DNA of 54,930 nucleotides from Rostrohypoxylon terebratum (taxonomy: Eukaryota; Ascomycota; Sordariomycetes; Xylariales; Hypoxylaceae), in the NCBI GenBank assembly GCA_022497145.1, contig MU386001.1:1-54930 (forward strand), written 5' to 3'. Every line of letters starts with the position of its first letter. The stretch's first letter is position 1. This document shows, in pieces, positions 41,744-53,774 of this stretch. The notes below the pieces were generated by a model. It saw only the letters and a list, made by a program, of their open reading frames with translations. It did no database searches and was not told the origin of the DNA. The translations under genes and the position numbers were made by a program.

Positions 41744-42598
41744 ATGTTTAGCGTCCAAGAATTACATGGACTGCCATCGATGGAGCAGGACGGCGTCTTA
41801 TCACTCTCACATTGGCACTGGTTAGGTGTCCCCCTCGATCACGAAAACGCAGTTGAACCAGTGGATAAATCGAATAGCCTCGCATTAACGACCTGGATCG
41901 TCGACCAACTCCGCAAGAGCGATAAACAAGATGTGAGGGATTTCATAGAAGGCGAAAAGGTTGGAAAATTAAATCTTAGTCCAGCATATATTGCTTCCAA
42001 GGTTGTTGACTAACCTAGCATTTTTAGGATCTCAAACGTTTGATAGAACTGAAAGAGATTAGAGGAAATGGGAGCAAGATTTGGCCTAACGTGGAGTTGA
42101 CCCGACAGCAGAGGATGTCAGCCTTTGCTGCATTTCTTACTCTTGATAGGGTCAATGCCGAATCATGTCAGCAGTGCCAGAACAGGAGATCAAAGGGCCC
42201 ATGCAAGGAGTGCATCTCCGGTGGCCCAAATGTTTTCAACAGCGCTTGCTATAATTGCCAATTTTCCAGCACAGCTACCAATTGTTCATTTTACACAGGT
42301 GGGTCAAGTCTTTTGACATGATGAGGCATCTCTTTCTTTTAATACGTAAGTTATAGGCAAAAAGAGAGGTCAGAACCAGGGAAGGAAACGGGTGCGATCA
42401 AATGTATCCCAAGATGAAAACGTCATTACATTTGACCGTGTTCTTGAAAGTCTTGTAGAATATACTACTAGAGACCTGGAGCGAGTAGCGAACTGGATCA
42501 AAGGAGAACTCGAGTTTCGCGAATCGAGTTACACGGTGGGCAGGAGAACCTTAGACAATCGAGCTCATCCTAACAATGTAATCAGCGATACCACATAG
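41744..42598 (+). CDS. DUF3716-like Cys-rich protein
   Basis: Three exons, 41744-41959, 42028-42298, 42357-42598, 242 aa. A central cysteine block, SCQQCQNRRSKGPCKEC and about ten residues on NSACYNCQF...NCSFY, follows the C-x2-C ... C-x2-C ... C-x2-C pattern of DUF3716, a small fungal zinc-binding-type domain. It is preceded by VELTRQQRMSAF. After the block the protein is basic (GKKRGQNQGRKRVR), then a C-terminal helix (FDRVLESLVEYTTRDLERVANWI). The first intron uses a GTTGGA donor, unusual, but its acceptor is preceded by GACTAAC. Probably nuclear or nucleic-acid-associated by composition; function unknown. Confidence 0.75.
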
Positions 42599-42804
42599 AT
42601 GTATAATAGCAACGAAACGTAACATACCACTGCTCAATCCTATTTAACCTCATACCAATGACTGATCTCCTCATCCAGCGAACTTTCGTGTTTCAACGGT
42701 GTGTGTTGACACATTTCATCGTAAGCTCTATCGGGGCATCCGGACATCTCTACCTGGTGTCGATCATTCATCATCCAAATCTGTATATATACTTGCTAGA
42801 TGCC

Positions 42805-44679
42805 CTAAATGGTATACTTAAATCTTGGACTATCATCACCAAGCTCAGCCAATTCATCTTCCGATAAGCCCTCATGGATAGACTTGAGGGGCCCCTCCTC
42901 TCGTTTTCTATTTTCTCGGGCGAACCAGAACCACAGGATGCCATATATGCACGTGGACATACCCACAAGAGACAAGGAAATGGCATTTCCTTTGATATAG
43001 CGCGGACCGGCCGTGCTAGGGCTAATGGCTGGTTAGTCTAGTTATCCTATTGATGGTCTCAGCTCTAATGCTTCTCAACTCACTATATGAACGATGACAT
43101 AATCCCAGCCGTATTTCCGGTTGTCAGCTGCATGCCGTTGCCCGTCGTACGTTTACCATATCGTGGTGTGTTATTCGGGAGCTAAGTTCTTTCAGTTAGT
43201 GTCATCAAATTGTAAATTAGACATTAAGACTAACCCAAGCTAAGGGCAGGCCAACAATAACATATAGCCCGGTGGCGACGAGGAAACAACTTCATGCCGT
43301 TAGTTATATCTATCGGAGAAATTCGTCGCTTTCCATACCCAAAGTAATGAACACCAGCAGGTGAATCCGATAGCAGCACGCCGTACCCAACAACGCTAAC
43401 GGCGCCAAAAATAATACAAAAAATCGCGCGCATCTGCATCCGATCCGAAAGGAATGCGATCCCCATGTATGTCACAGCTCCAACGAAGTAACATGGAATA
43501 GTAAGAAGTTGGATCTCAGCTGTAGACCATTCTCCAAGGCCGCGGATAATCGTTGGCAAGAATGTGGAGTACCCTACAATTCCGTGTCAATATTCACACA
43601 ACCATAGGTCTTGGCATCAGGTTCAGAGCTCACCATAAAGCATAGTATCAACGCCAAATTGGCCGAGACAGAACAACCAGATCTTCCAATCCTTGAAGGC
43701 AGCCATCATATCATTCTTGCTAAACTTCTGCGCACTTTCGGTATGCCCGTAGTGGCGCATATGTCTTGCAGCGGCGAATTTCTTCTCTTCAGGGGTCAAG
43801 AAATAGGCATGCTCGATGTCGTTGGGTAGGAGGAAGAAAGCAGCAACCCCAATAACGATACTAGGGAGCCCCTCAATGATGAAAATCCATCTCCAGCCGT
43901 TATAACCGGCGACGCCCGACATTTTACCAATACCATAAGCTAGTAGCCCTCCCAGTGCACCAGAAATAGCAGCACTGACGAAAAGGTAGCCGACTCGCAG
44001 AGCGAGTTCCCGCTTCGTGTAGAAGAAAGTTAAGTAGACGTTAAGCCCCGGGAAAAGACCGGCTTCGACGACCCCTAGAATCAATCGTATTGCAATGAGT
44101 GCGCCGTAATTATGAACAAATCCAGTGCACATGGCTATGATGCCCCAGCCAAATGCCACGAATGAGATATATTTTGAAGGGGTCAAGGGCTTGAGAACCA
44201 GGTTCGAAGGAACCTCGAAAAGCAGGTCTGAGCACAGATTAGAGCCCACCGGATGAGAAGCCAGCTACGGAATGGAAACGAGTGACTAACACGTAACGTA
44301 GAAGATAGAGACAGCTACCTGGAACTGGTTCCCTTCTAGCCCGAGGTCTGCCTCCATGCTATAAAGACGCGCATTGCCGATGTTCACACTGGAGGACAAG
44401 TTAGTGGGAGATTCACAAGTTGAATAGATGCCATAGTTCATACCGATCTAGGAAACTAAAAGTGTCTATGATTTGACATTAGTGAATCCATTATCTTCAA
44501 TAGGTACTGAAATTACGGGTAAACTGACATAGCAGCATTACAAGAGGGATGATATGTGAGTCAAGCTTGCGCAAGAGTTTCTTCTCATCTACCCCGAAAG
44601 TCGGGTCCGCAACAATCTCCGCGTCGACATCTTGCATTGGTATCTTCGTCTCGGACATATTCGGTGTATGGGTTGCCAT
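42805..44679 (-). CDS. MFS transporter, Dal5/TNA1-type anion:cation symporter
   Basis: Eight exons: 44525-44679, 44444-44455, 44291-44388, 43634-44227, 43339-43573, 43235-43289, 43084-43181, 42805-43021, 487 aa. The cytosolic N-terminus (DEKKLLRKLDSHIIPLVMLL) leads to FLDRVNIGNA, the family motif, formed across a 12-nt micro-exon. Further: FEVPSNLVLKPLTPSKYI, RLILGVVEAGLFPGLNVYLTFFY, YNGWRWIFIIEGLPSIVIGV and a cytosolic middle loop with FLTPEEKKFAAARH. About 12 TM helices. This is the allantoate/nicotinate permease branch of the MFS, importing small organic anions or vitamins. The substrate cannot be told from sequence. No partner enzyme gene is adjacent. Confidence 0.92.
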
Positions 44680-45971
44680 TGTGCGAATAGACCGAGGCTT
44701 CGAATGATTCTAGAGAAATGCGAACTCCAAATTGAAGACGGGGAGCAACAAAGTCAAATAAGAGGAAACCGGAAAACTCCAGACATTGGTTCGGAAGTGA
44801 GACAGATATAATTATCGGATGGGACTGTGGCGACCCGAATGAGAAAATACTTCCGGGTCCACCGAGATCCAGATTCGTTACCCGCGCTACTACCTATTGA
44901 TAGCTAGACTGACCTTACGTCAGTCTAATCCACCAGGTTGAGTCACCGATGATAAGAGATTTTTTTCCCGCGACGTACGATGCTGGACGACTACCTAGTG
45001 TGAATTTCCGCCGCAGAAAAGTCTCGGATGTAGGCACTCCTGAGCGTTGCGTCGACGTGGTACGGACAAATGATAAGAAGGAGGTCAACGAATATAATCA
45101 ATAGTCTGCGACACCACCATTGTGATCCCGACAACTATATCCCAACCCTGGTAAATGATCTACATTATAGCTAATAGCTGTAGTTGGGCAGCTCTCCTAC
45201 AATTAGGCGTTTCTTGGGCTGATAGCTCATGATGGAGAATTATGCCGTATTAAGCAGACAATGGTATGGATTGAACGGTGATGACTGACAAGTGCCGGTT
45301 AGACGGATCGAGCCGATGGGATTGGTGAGTTAGAGGTTAGAGGGGAAAACGGACTTAATCTTGGGTCAAAACGATCTCCAGGGCTAAAACCAGGGGTCGA
45401 CTCGAGAGTGGGCCTCGAACCGACTTGGCCCCTCTGCCCCTACGCAGATAAGATAAAGCATCAAAAGTGGGGGTTTTCAAATTCAAACAATTGAACTGAT
45501 CTTGGAAAGCTTAACTGACGAGAATAAGAGTCCCTAATTGAGATAAGATTTGGACCAACTGAAGTTTAATTTTGAAGTTAGGAAATAAGAAGCAAGCACA
45601 TTAGGAACCTGGGAAGTTTACCCACCTCGAACATTGGGTACCTGTCTTAAACATTACTAGGTACGCGCCGGTTCTCTTTGAAAGGGGGGGAACTCGCAAA
45701 GGACTGCAGGGATGATGCTCTCATTGAGATAGTGGGGTATTATTATGTAATCAAATTTCATTACCTAATGAGGAAACTCCGATATCACGCGTTTCCCGCT
45801 CACAACACAATCATCATTCATCTCAAAGAAATGGCGCGCGTATTGAATACAGCATGTGTTCCATTGATTCATAGATTGATCTGCTACCTACATATAGGTG
45901 GAAATATAGCCAGGTCGCCTGATCAATCTCCAGGGAAGGTCCACATCCCTCTCCAAATTTTATCCTCTTTC
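44680..45971. other. Intergenic region
   Basis: 1.3 kb upstream of the transporter. Contains a GGTTCGAGGCCC-like B-box on the minus strand near 45410, but no matching A-box or fold. No gene recognised. Confidence 0.45.
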
Positions 45972-47449
45972 CTAGCAGGTCCCAATCTTTAAGTCGCGTA
46001 GCATGTCGGCAAGAGTGCGAAACTCTCGGAGAGGGCCATCAGGATTTAATAAGCTATCCGGATCACTTATCGGATTTTTATACTGGTTAGGACTCGTGAT
46101 ATCTCTAGGGCTATTCAGCTCGACAGTCCGCGGATAAACAGACGCCTCGCTCCCTTGCGCAAGTCCTCGATCTTGCTCTATCTGATTGACGCTTTTTGCA
46201 GCTTCGAAGCCACCAGCCACGCTGCTAGGATCTTCCCATAGTTTGAAAAAGGGAAATCCCGCTTCTGCGTATTTGAATGCGTCGACTGGGGAAGGCGGCG
46301 GGTCTTCGCCTGTGACCTGGCGAAAGGTAGCGCTGTCGAGTATCTGGACTGAAATCGTCATAGTACAGTCCTTTAACCAATTACTTCGGCGCTCGTGGTC
46401 TGGATAAATAGCCTGTGCGATTTTCCCACTCATCGCAATCCCCATAGGCTTAGGTAGTGACACGTCGTCTCCCCCAAAACTCGAAGCAAGAAATGCGGTA
46501 GCCCCCTACAAAAAATGAAGTTAATGTCTGATTACAATATCACCGGCAGAAAATAACATGGCGACGGAATCTACGAGACGTACATGATGTGCGTGGTCAT
46601 GGTTCATGGTGTAATCTATCGCCTGTTAGGACTTCAGTTGACTTCTTCCCAATGAGGACTATTCTACTAACTACTATCCTCGAGTTGTGTTTCACTCGAA
46701 ATAAGTCTTTCTTGACTAGGAGGGATATACTCGCTAGCGTATATCTGCGGCGTGAAATCCAAAGTAACCATTGGCGAAAACGGAATAGCAAGGAGCTGAC
46801 AGGCAGGTATTCCGACGACTGGTGTTATTGCCGTAGCGCATGGTAACTTTGGAGGAATCGTGGGGGTTATCTCGAACTGAAGGCCGCCAACAACTTCTTT
46901 CCCGGTGAGTTGGGCCTCTACGGTATATCCTTGGCCCATCGGCATGGCAACAAATTGCCTCACGACGCCAGGTGAAACAGCTACGCCATCAAGCCAACGT
47001 TGGCCAGGCGTGACGATGTAGTCTTGGATACTTTTACCCTCTTCGATGCGCTTCAATCGCCGAGCCTTGGTTCTAGCGTCTTCTATGCTGTGCTCGCCCG
47101 AGATGGCATTGACGCCTCCTACATAAATCTTAACCATGAATAGGCAAACTCCGACGAAATTGATCCACATGGCTTCTTTCTGGTACATGGGCATGAAGAG
47201 GCCGCCTTTGGCAGCCATTTCTGAGGGAAGCCTGTGATCATAATCACGAACTTTGAATAGCGGGAAATCGCCTAGGTTTGGAGGGAGACGATATTCGGTA
47301 CCATCATCGGGGACGCGGATGGTTCGTTGGAATGAAATACTGACGTGCTGTAGATCGTATGTGCCAGGAACATCTTCTACGAAGCGCACATGGATCGCGT
47401 TGTCTTTGACTTCGCACCGGTACTGGCCATCAAATTGTGCGATCGTCAT
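45972..47449 (-). CDS. Conserved fungal protein with embedded ubiquitin-like segment
   Basis: Three exons, 46672-47449, 46584-46615, 45972-46505, 447 aa; ATG at 47449 (MTIAQFDGQYRC). The N-terminal ~200 residues contain KIYVGGVNAISGE, IQDYIVTPGQRWLDGVAVSPG and VRQFVAMPMGQGYTVEAQLTG, a motif series I know from uncharacterised ascomycete proteins. A ubiquitin-like piece follows: TLDFTPQIYASEYIPPSQERLISSETQLED parallels the I-P-P-D-Q-Q-R-L-I-F-x-G-x-Q-L-E-D part of ubiquitin, and is cut by two introns. The C-terminal part (MGIAMSGKIAQAIYPD, ISVQILDSATFRQVTGEDPPPSP) is the usual partner region. Predicted soluble. Whether the ubiquitin-like part is functional is unclear, since no GG terminus follows it. 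Confidence 0.75.
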
Positions 47450-47926
47450 CTCGATAATTTGATTCAACACAAGTAGGAAAATTGACAATATGAGTAGTAG
47501 GTTGCGAGATAGACCAGCTGATCACATACCTATAAATATAGCCAATGCGGACCATTACAAAGCAAATAACCTTAAACTTGTACCCGACACAATTGGAATG
47601 GAAGTTTAAGTTATTAGCTAGCACCTGAATACAGGCTTGATACAACCCTACTTGTGTGTTAATAGTCGGTATTGATTCAACAACGAGCAAATAAAGCGAC
47701 AAGTGGTTGAAACCTAAAGTCACACCGTTCCAAACGCGAGGATGTATCATTCCATGAAAGGTGAATTGAAGCCTTCAATGAACATTGGGAGAAATTTGAA
47801 CCCTGTGTATGCTACTTTAGCTTTGTGACGCCGAAACAGTGATCTAGTAGGCATTCTCTACTCTATGCAAACGACGCAGCGCAGATCTAGGTGTCTATGC
47901 AACAAAACCGCACACCCTTTTCCCAT
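47450..47926. other. Intergenic spacer
   Basis: 477 bp between two same-strand genes, serving as promoter for the ubiquitin-like gene and 3' flank of the dehydrogenase. Nothing else seen. Confidence 0.45.
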
Positions 47927-48730
47927 TTATCGGCAGGTATATCCTCCATCGACAACTATGTCCGCACCCGTGGTGTATGAGCTAGCATCGCTGATGAGGT
48001 ACACGAAGGTGGCCTTTAACTCTTTGGCCACACCCGGTCGGCCCATGGGAACCAGGGTAGAGTACCACAGTTTCTGGACCTCGGGCTTGATGAAATCAGA
48101 CAGACCGGTGGCGATATAGCCAGGGGAAACGGAGTTGACGCGCGCGAAGTCGCGCCACTCGTTGGCGAGGGACCTGGCCATATGAACGCAGCCGGCCTTC
48201 GCGACGTTGTAGGAGGTCTGCTCCTGAGGGTAGTTGGCTATGTGGCCGGACATCGAGGCAGTGATGACGAAGGTGCCGTGACCCTGCTTCTTGAAGTGGG
48301 GACCGATGGCCTTGGCGCAGTAAGCCGTACCATTCAGATCGATCGCAACAACTCGATCCCATTCCTCTTTAGTAGCCTCGAGTACACCGCCTTCTGTCGT
48401 CGCGCCGGCGTTGGCGATGAATCCGTCGATGTGACCGAAGTCTTTCAACACGTCGCTGACGAGCTTCTCGCAGTTATTGTAGCTGGTCACGTCGCAGCTA
48501 TAGGCCTTGGCTTTTACGCCGTATTCCTTGATTAGCTCCTCGACGTTCTTCTCGGCCTCTTCTTTTCGCTTTAGGTAGGTGATGGCAACGTCAGCTCCCA
48601 TCTCGGCACACCCTTTAGCGGCTTCGAAACCCATTCCTATGGGGTTGGAAGCGCCTGTGATGACGATGACCTTGCCTTTGAGGCTGAAGAGGTCTAGTAG
48701 CTTGCTTGCTGCCGGTACTTGTAGAGGCAT
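47927..48730 (-). CDS. NADP-dependent mannitol dehydrogenase / sorbose reductase-type SDR
   Basis: Single exon, 267 aa, the usual length of fungal NADP-mannitol dehydrogenase. It interconverts fructose and mannitol (or sorbose/sorbitol, xylulose/xylitol) with NADP(H) in the cytosol. Landmarks: LKGKVIVITGASNPIGMG (cofactor loop), KAYSCDVTSY, FIANAGAT, VITASMSGHIANYPQEQTSYNVAKAG with catalytic Ser, Tyr and Lys, and the C-terminal TTGADIVVDGGYTCR. The NPxGMG in the cofactor loop and SGHIANYPQEQ are distinctive for the mannitol-dehydrogenase/Sou1 group. The exact polyol is not fixed by sequence. Confidence 0.93.
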   Translation of the reverse strand: MPLQVPAASKLLDLFSLKGKVIVITGASNPIGMGFEAAKGCAEMGADVAITYLKRKEEAEKNVEELIKEYGVKAKAYSCDVTSYNNCEKLVSDVLKDFGHIDGFIANAGATTEGGVLEATKEEWDRVVAIDLNGTAYCAKAIGPHFKKQGHGTFVITASMSGHIANYPQEQTSYNVAKAGCVHMARSLANEWRDFARVNSVSPGYIATGLSDFIKPEVQKLWYSTLVPMGRPGVAKELKATFVYLISDASSYTTGADIVVDGGYTCR

Positions 48731-50112
48731 GTTTGCGGCTGAAAAAATTGACGTGATATCTTAGGTGTGAATTATAAAAGTCACAAAGATCAGAACACGG
48801 GTGGCTCTGACGTATAACGGAGGGGAGTAGAAAATGACAAAGAGACAAAATAGACTAATCCTCTCCCAAAGTACCTGATGCTTTATATATCCAAGACAGG
48901 AAGGTTTTCTGCTGGCTACCTGATAGATACGGGGGTATGTGGGTACGGTAAGTGGATATTGTTGAGATACTTTGGCGTGGTCGACCAGTCCGAGAGCTGA
49001 AGATGATGTCACCAACGTACTGGGGTGAATATGCGGACCACTTACATCCAGCTGTCAGCGGCATGTCGCTACTAGGAATGCTAATCATATGCACATAGGT
49101 CCACGGTCTCATCATGCTAGTTAGGAAACAATACTCCGACCCTATTCCGACGATTCCCTCGAGGGCGGCCGGGGAACCCGGATGGTCTGCTAGGTCCATA
49201 GCCTTTTGCAATGTAGAAGCAATTCAACAATTGTATGAGATAAACACTATTAAGCTTCTTTCTCCAGGAGAGTTTTGAGTCTTTCTCTTTTAGGGATTGC
49301 TGTGATAATCAAACTGGTCCAAGCTTAAACAAACTTTCGAATGTGAAAAAGCATCCGAAGGTGGTGGGGGGACAGTGGGATGGTAAGTGGGTAGTCGATG
49401 CATCTGATGGTAATGTGGAGAAATCCGATCTTAACGTCTAATAAAGGGAGGCACAGGGGAAATTGATTAATTCTTCCACATTCCCGGATCGATAGAAACC
49501 CAGTACTGGGGAAGCCAAAATAGAGTTAGAAATATTCAGGAACATCAAAGATCTATTCATTAATTAGGATATTCCTATTGCTCCGCATTAATCATAAGCT
49601 TAAATATTATTTCAAGACTCTATGAGAATGTTGTACAAGCTCCAAATCAACCCCTCATCTCTTGATCCGCTTTCCATACGTCTCTTACGTCATATTGCAG
49701 GCTGCATAAGCGAATATACGTAGTATATCATTATAGAAATTACAGGGCTAGTAAATACTACAAGAGGTACTACTAGGTACCTAGTAGGTATATCATAGGT
49801 GGGCACATCATTTACAGCAACTCAAACCCGTCGTCGCATTTCTCACAAACCCTCAAGACGGATACATCATATTAATGAAGTAATCTATGAATTTCTCGCC
49901 ATCTTCGAAAAGAGGTAAGTTTAGGGATTGACCAACGCGAGAGGTTTGCGCCTGACTTGAGTGCGTATATTTAGCAAGAGCCATCAATCCCGAGCTCTAT
50001 GTTGCAATGTATACTTCGCAAGAATTGCATCTCCTGTGCTTACATTCGTTGCAGGATTTATTATATATATAGGACAGATAACCTCCACCGGCGCAAAAGC
50101 ACTTTATCATAA
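48731..50112. other. Intergenic region
   Basis: 1.4 kb. Dehydrogenase promoter at its left end, then AT-rich DNA with CTACTAGGTACCTAGTAGGTA near 49768-49788. A minus-strand open frame at 48855-49211 has no family resemblance and is not called. Confidence 0.45.
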
Positions 50113-51754
50113 TTAGCAAGCACGTTTTTCTAATATAAAGGTTTGACAACTTACACAATTCCATCGCCAATCAAGGTTTGGTCCCGGCCCATGCTTTTCA
50201 GATTCGCCGTAAGTAGCTGCCCTACGAGACGAAGAGGGGCTGTGTGCAATGGGAGTAATTGAATCGTTGCCTTTTCTCCTTTCCCTTATGGTGGAAAGAT
50301 AATAGAGTGCAAGGTCTTCCTGGTGTGTGGCGACATGGTTCTGGAAACATTCGCTCGAAACAAGAGTCCTACTATCTTTTTGTATGTAAGACCCGTCGGA
50401 TGCCCGATCCTCGCTAGCAAAGTTGGTATTGAGCTCCTCGGCCCAGTTGTCACAGAATGGGCATTCCTCAGCCTCTAATTGAGCTGGAATCACTCGTCCT
50501 GCATCTGCTAGGGTTGATATTTGCTTAGGGGACAAGCTGTACTCGTGGTGGGCTTTACTTATGTGAGCCTCTACATCATCTTTGCTACCAGAGTTTTCAT
50601 TGCACAAGCGGCACAAGTACTTCGTCCGATGAAATTGTACTTCGTGGTTGAACCAAGCTTCGCGACTACCAAATATCGGGTTGCCGCAATCAGGTTCACC
50701 GAGTGTGCACATGTATGCTTGAATGTCTTGGAACACATGTTCTCTAAATCAAATTAGCCACGTATAAAACCACGATATTGATGTAAACACACCTCCAAAC
50801 ACTGTCCTCTCCAAAACCTAGAATGTTGAAACATATAGGACATTCGACAAGACCAGAGTCACTGATTAAGTTCTCAAGTTTAGACAGTGTTGGCTTTTTT
50901 GATATGGGAGACAGCGCTACTGCGTCTTCTATATCAATATGAACTATATGAATGATACGGATTAGCCAAAGAGTAGATGTTTATGAAAGACTTTAATGTA
51001 CCATATACACCACTTGTGTCGCCGTCGTATGATATATGCTTTCCTTTATCTTCGGCTTTCCGGTCAAGGCGATCCTGAATGTGCCGCCTTCTCGCATATG
51101 CAGCCACAATCCGTTCCGCAAGCCAGTCAGTACCTAATCTGCTTAGTTTTGGATATTCCTTCTTAATTTTTTGGATCTCATCTGACAATTCGAAAGGCTC
51201 AGATACTTGGAGTGGGTGCTTTCCAGCGCTACAGCATGCCTTCTGTATCAGAGGGCTCATTCTCAAAAGTGACTTTACGCATAGCGACATTGTATTGATC
51301 ACAATTTTTGCTTCTTCCGAAGGCGGAAATTGTGAATCAACAGAATGATTGGGTGCGTTTTCCTCCACATCGTCCATGACTACGTCGATATCGAAGCCTG
51401 GTGTCAAATCGATGTTCTCGATAAGTCTCGCCACTATGATATTTAGGTATTAGCATCATGCCCGACTAAAGGATTATGTAGAGTTTCCTTGCGATCTTTG
51501 ATTGCATTTTCAAATCTTTCTAGATATACATAGGTTTGATGTTGGATCTCTGGAACGGCTGCTAGGCGCAAATCCAGGGAGATCCCGTAGTGGGCCTCCA
51601 CGCTACCTATCCATAGCAGATACCTGTCGTATATGTCTTCAACAACACCATGACTTAGATTTAACTTGGAGATACAATCGCTGTCATGTAGCTTCTTATC
51701 TACAAGACGTAAGGAGTCGCGGATGTCGCGAATCTGTTGGTTCTGCTGTGACAT
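50113..51754 (-). CDS. Fungal C2H2-type zinc-finger domain protein
   Basis: Four exons, 51467-51754, 51002-51416, 50793-50943, 50113-50743, 494 aa. N-terminal helical region (IRDIRDSLRLVDKKLHDSDCISKL; LRLAAVPEIQ), then an acidic linker. A zinc-finger array follows: ECPICFNIL...WREHVFQDIQAYMC, then CGNPIFGSREAWFNHEVQFHR, YLCRLCNENSGSKDDVEAHISKAHH and ECPFCDNW ... CFQNHVATHQEDLALYYLS. The last motif is the hallmark of the fungal family with a terminal H-x3-H-x2-L-ALF-like segment, often found as a C-terminal module of NLR-like or ankyrin proteins. Here there is no NTPase domain. The first intron (donor GTCGGG) is the least certain. Divergent from the DUF7580 gene. Confidence 0.82.
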
Positions 51755-52033
51755 TCTTGTGGCTGTAACTTGGCATCTCAGTATTAAAAGGCAACCCGAA
51801 ATATGAGAATGAAGAAGCGGGGTCTACCTTGGTTATCAACCTTAGATACCTAGGTACCTGAATGAGGTTTCATCCAGATGATGCCCCGACTCGGCGAGCG
51901 TTTCGCCGATAATCGGGTGTCTTATATACTAGGTACAAAGTCCCCCCCCCCCTCCTAAATAATTCTCCCAATTCCGGCTGCAACTATCTTCACCTCCCAT
52001 AAAATAAATTCATTCTTTCATCTTATCTCGTCA
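51755..52033. promoter_or_regulatory. Divergent promoter of C2H2 and DUF7580 genes
   Basis: 279 bp between two outward-facing start codons, short enough for shared control. Contains a TACCTAGGTACCTGA motif at about 51849-51862 and a 10-C run near 51944. Confidence 0.5.
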
Positions 52034-53774
52034 ATGTCAGGTTTTGAGATTGCAGGCATCGTCCTAGGAGCTTTCTCAATAGCGCTTGAGGTCCTCGAAA
52101 AATATCGGGAACTCGAGAAGCGATTGAAATCCTATCATCATATTCGGCAAGAGTGTGATGCATGTAGGTTTGATCTCGAATTCTACCAAACCTCATTTAC
52201 TTTTCACTTAAGACAATTATTACTACCACTCTTCGACAGTAGCCAAAGGGTCAATAGGTTGCTATCCGATCCGCGTGATGGCGGGTGGAAGGACCAGGAA
52301 ATTAAGACACTCATTCAGAAGAGACTGGGGTCAACGCCACACGACCAAATTGTAGGTTGTATTGGTCGCATTCAGGATGCTTTGAATAATATCAGTCGGG
52401 AGCTAGCTCTGGACTCTACTATCATACAGGATTGTTTGAAATCTTCCGTGAGTTTTCACCATATGCCGCTAAACAGAGAGATTGTTCTTATTGGTACTCC
52501 TTTTTTAGAGCAATCCTACGATGCGGATTCCAATTGAATGGTCGGAGGTGAAGAAAGCAGCCCAATTCCAGCGATTTAGAGTCAAGTTCAGCTGTGGGAA
52601 GATTATACGGAACGAACTCTTTGATGAACTGAAGAAATACGATGACCACTTGGGACGGCTCTTAGTCATGTACGGTTTCGGAGCAAACGTTACGCAAGAG
52701 AGCAGTATGGCCACAGAAAAACCACCCGAGGACCTAGACTTGTGCAACTCCTGGATCTTCGCAACGACTATCTTCAAAGCTATCACGACTTCCTGGGCTC
52801 GGTGCTGCCAGGATAACTATCTAGGAAGACTGCCGTTACGGCATACAGGAGCCAGGAACAATGAGTTTCATATAGTATTTGCCCAACAATTACCTTCGTA
52901 TTGGCAACTCAACTACACTTTCATCACTTATAACAAGAGCCCTTCCAGCCAAGCAATTGGGATAAGCAACAATGACTTCAGTACTTCTTCAGCCATGCCC
53001 ATTTCAAGTGGTCCTATCGCATCGTCTACAATTCATCCTGACCAAGCAGGTCCAATATCTTGTATTTGTGCCGCGCTTAACCAAAGCTACAGGGGCTGTT
53101 ACGGTTATCTTGCTACGCAGAATGATCGATATTGTCTGCATGGGTTCGAACAGCAACAGCAGCAAGTTGACAATATTGATGGAATAACCATAGACGAATT
53201 GCTTCGAGAAGAATTGCCAAATAGACAGGATCGATTCGCCATATCGCTCACTTTAGCATCTTCATTCCTCCAACTCTTTGATACTCCTTGGCTTCCCAAA
53301 TCATGGATGAGATCAAATGTCGTCTTCTTCAATTCCAAGACTAGCTTGACTCGACTAAATCAAGCTCATCTGAGGTGCGAGCTAGCCACCGATGCTGCCC
53401 CTCAGAGTAGCCAACATTACCCTTCTAGTGCTATCACGACGGATATGTGTCTTGATGCTCTTTGTCCTTCGGAGCTACTAGGTATTATGCTCCTAGAGCT
53501 CTGTTTCGGGAAGTTGCTTGCGAACCGTGCTGATAGAAAGCAATTGTCCCACGGAGATGGAGAAATAAAGAAGAAGAATATGTTTGATTTACTTGCTGCT
53601 AAAACGTGGAGTTACGAAGTGTGCGGCGAAGCGGGTCCCAACTTCGACGAGGCCATAAAATGGTGTTTGGAAGGGTATCGTGAAACACGCCCCGATAATT
53701 GGCGACAGGAAATGCTCAAGCACGTTATCCAGCCCCTTGAGAGATGCCACCGACATCTTTCTGAAGGGCGATGA
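52034..53774 (+). CDS. DUF7580-domain protein
   Basis: Two exons, 52034-52447 and 52509-53774, 559 aa. Starts MSGFEIAGIVLGAFSIALEVLEKYRELEKRLK, a typical N-terminus of this fungal family, which resembles the helical N-terminal domains of heterokaryon-incompatibility and NLR-type proteins. Then FDLEFYQTSFTFHLRQLLLPL and LLSDPRDGGWKDQEI. The C-terminal half has LPNRQDRFAISLTLASSFLQLFDTPWLPKSWMRSNVVFF and ends with a helix where FDEAIKWCLEGY and ETRPDNWRQEMLKHVIQPLERCH stand, the classic DUF7580 block (it recalls a pseudokinase C-lobe). A Gln run of five lies at about residue 352. Family members are lineage-specific and linked by context to self/non-self or signalling. Function unproven. Confidence 0.88.

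Noticed and set aside
45390..45450. GGTTCGAGGCCC on the minus strand as a tRNA B-box
   Set aside because: The surrounding bases do not pair into a T-stem and no A-box lies upstream.
48855..49211. 118-aa minus-strand ORF upstream of the mannitol dehydrogenase
   Set aside because: No homology features or good context; likely lies in the promoter region.
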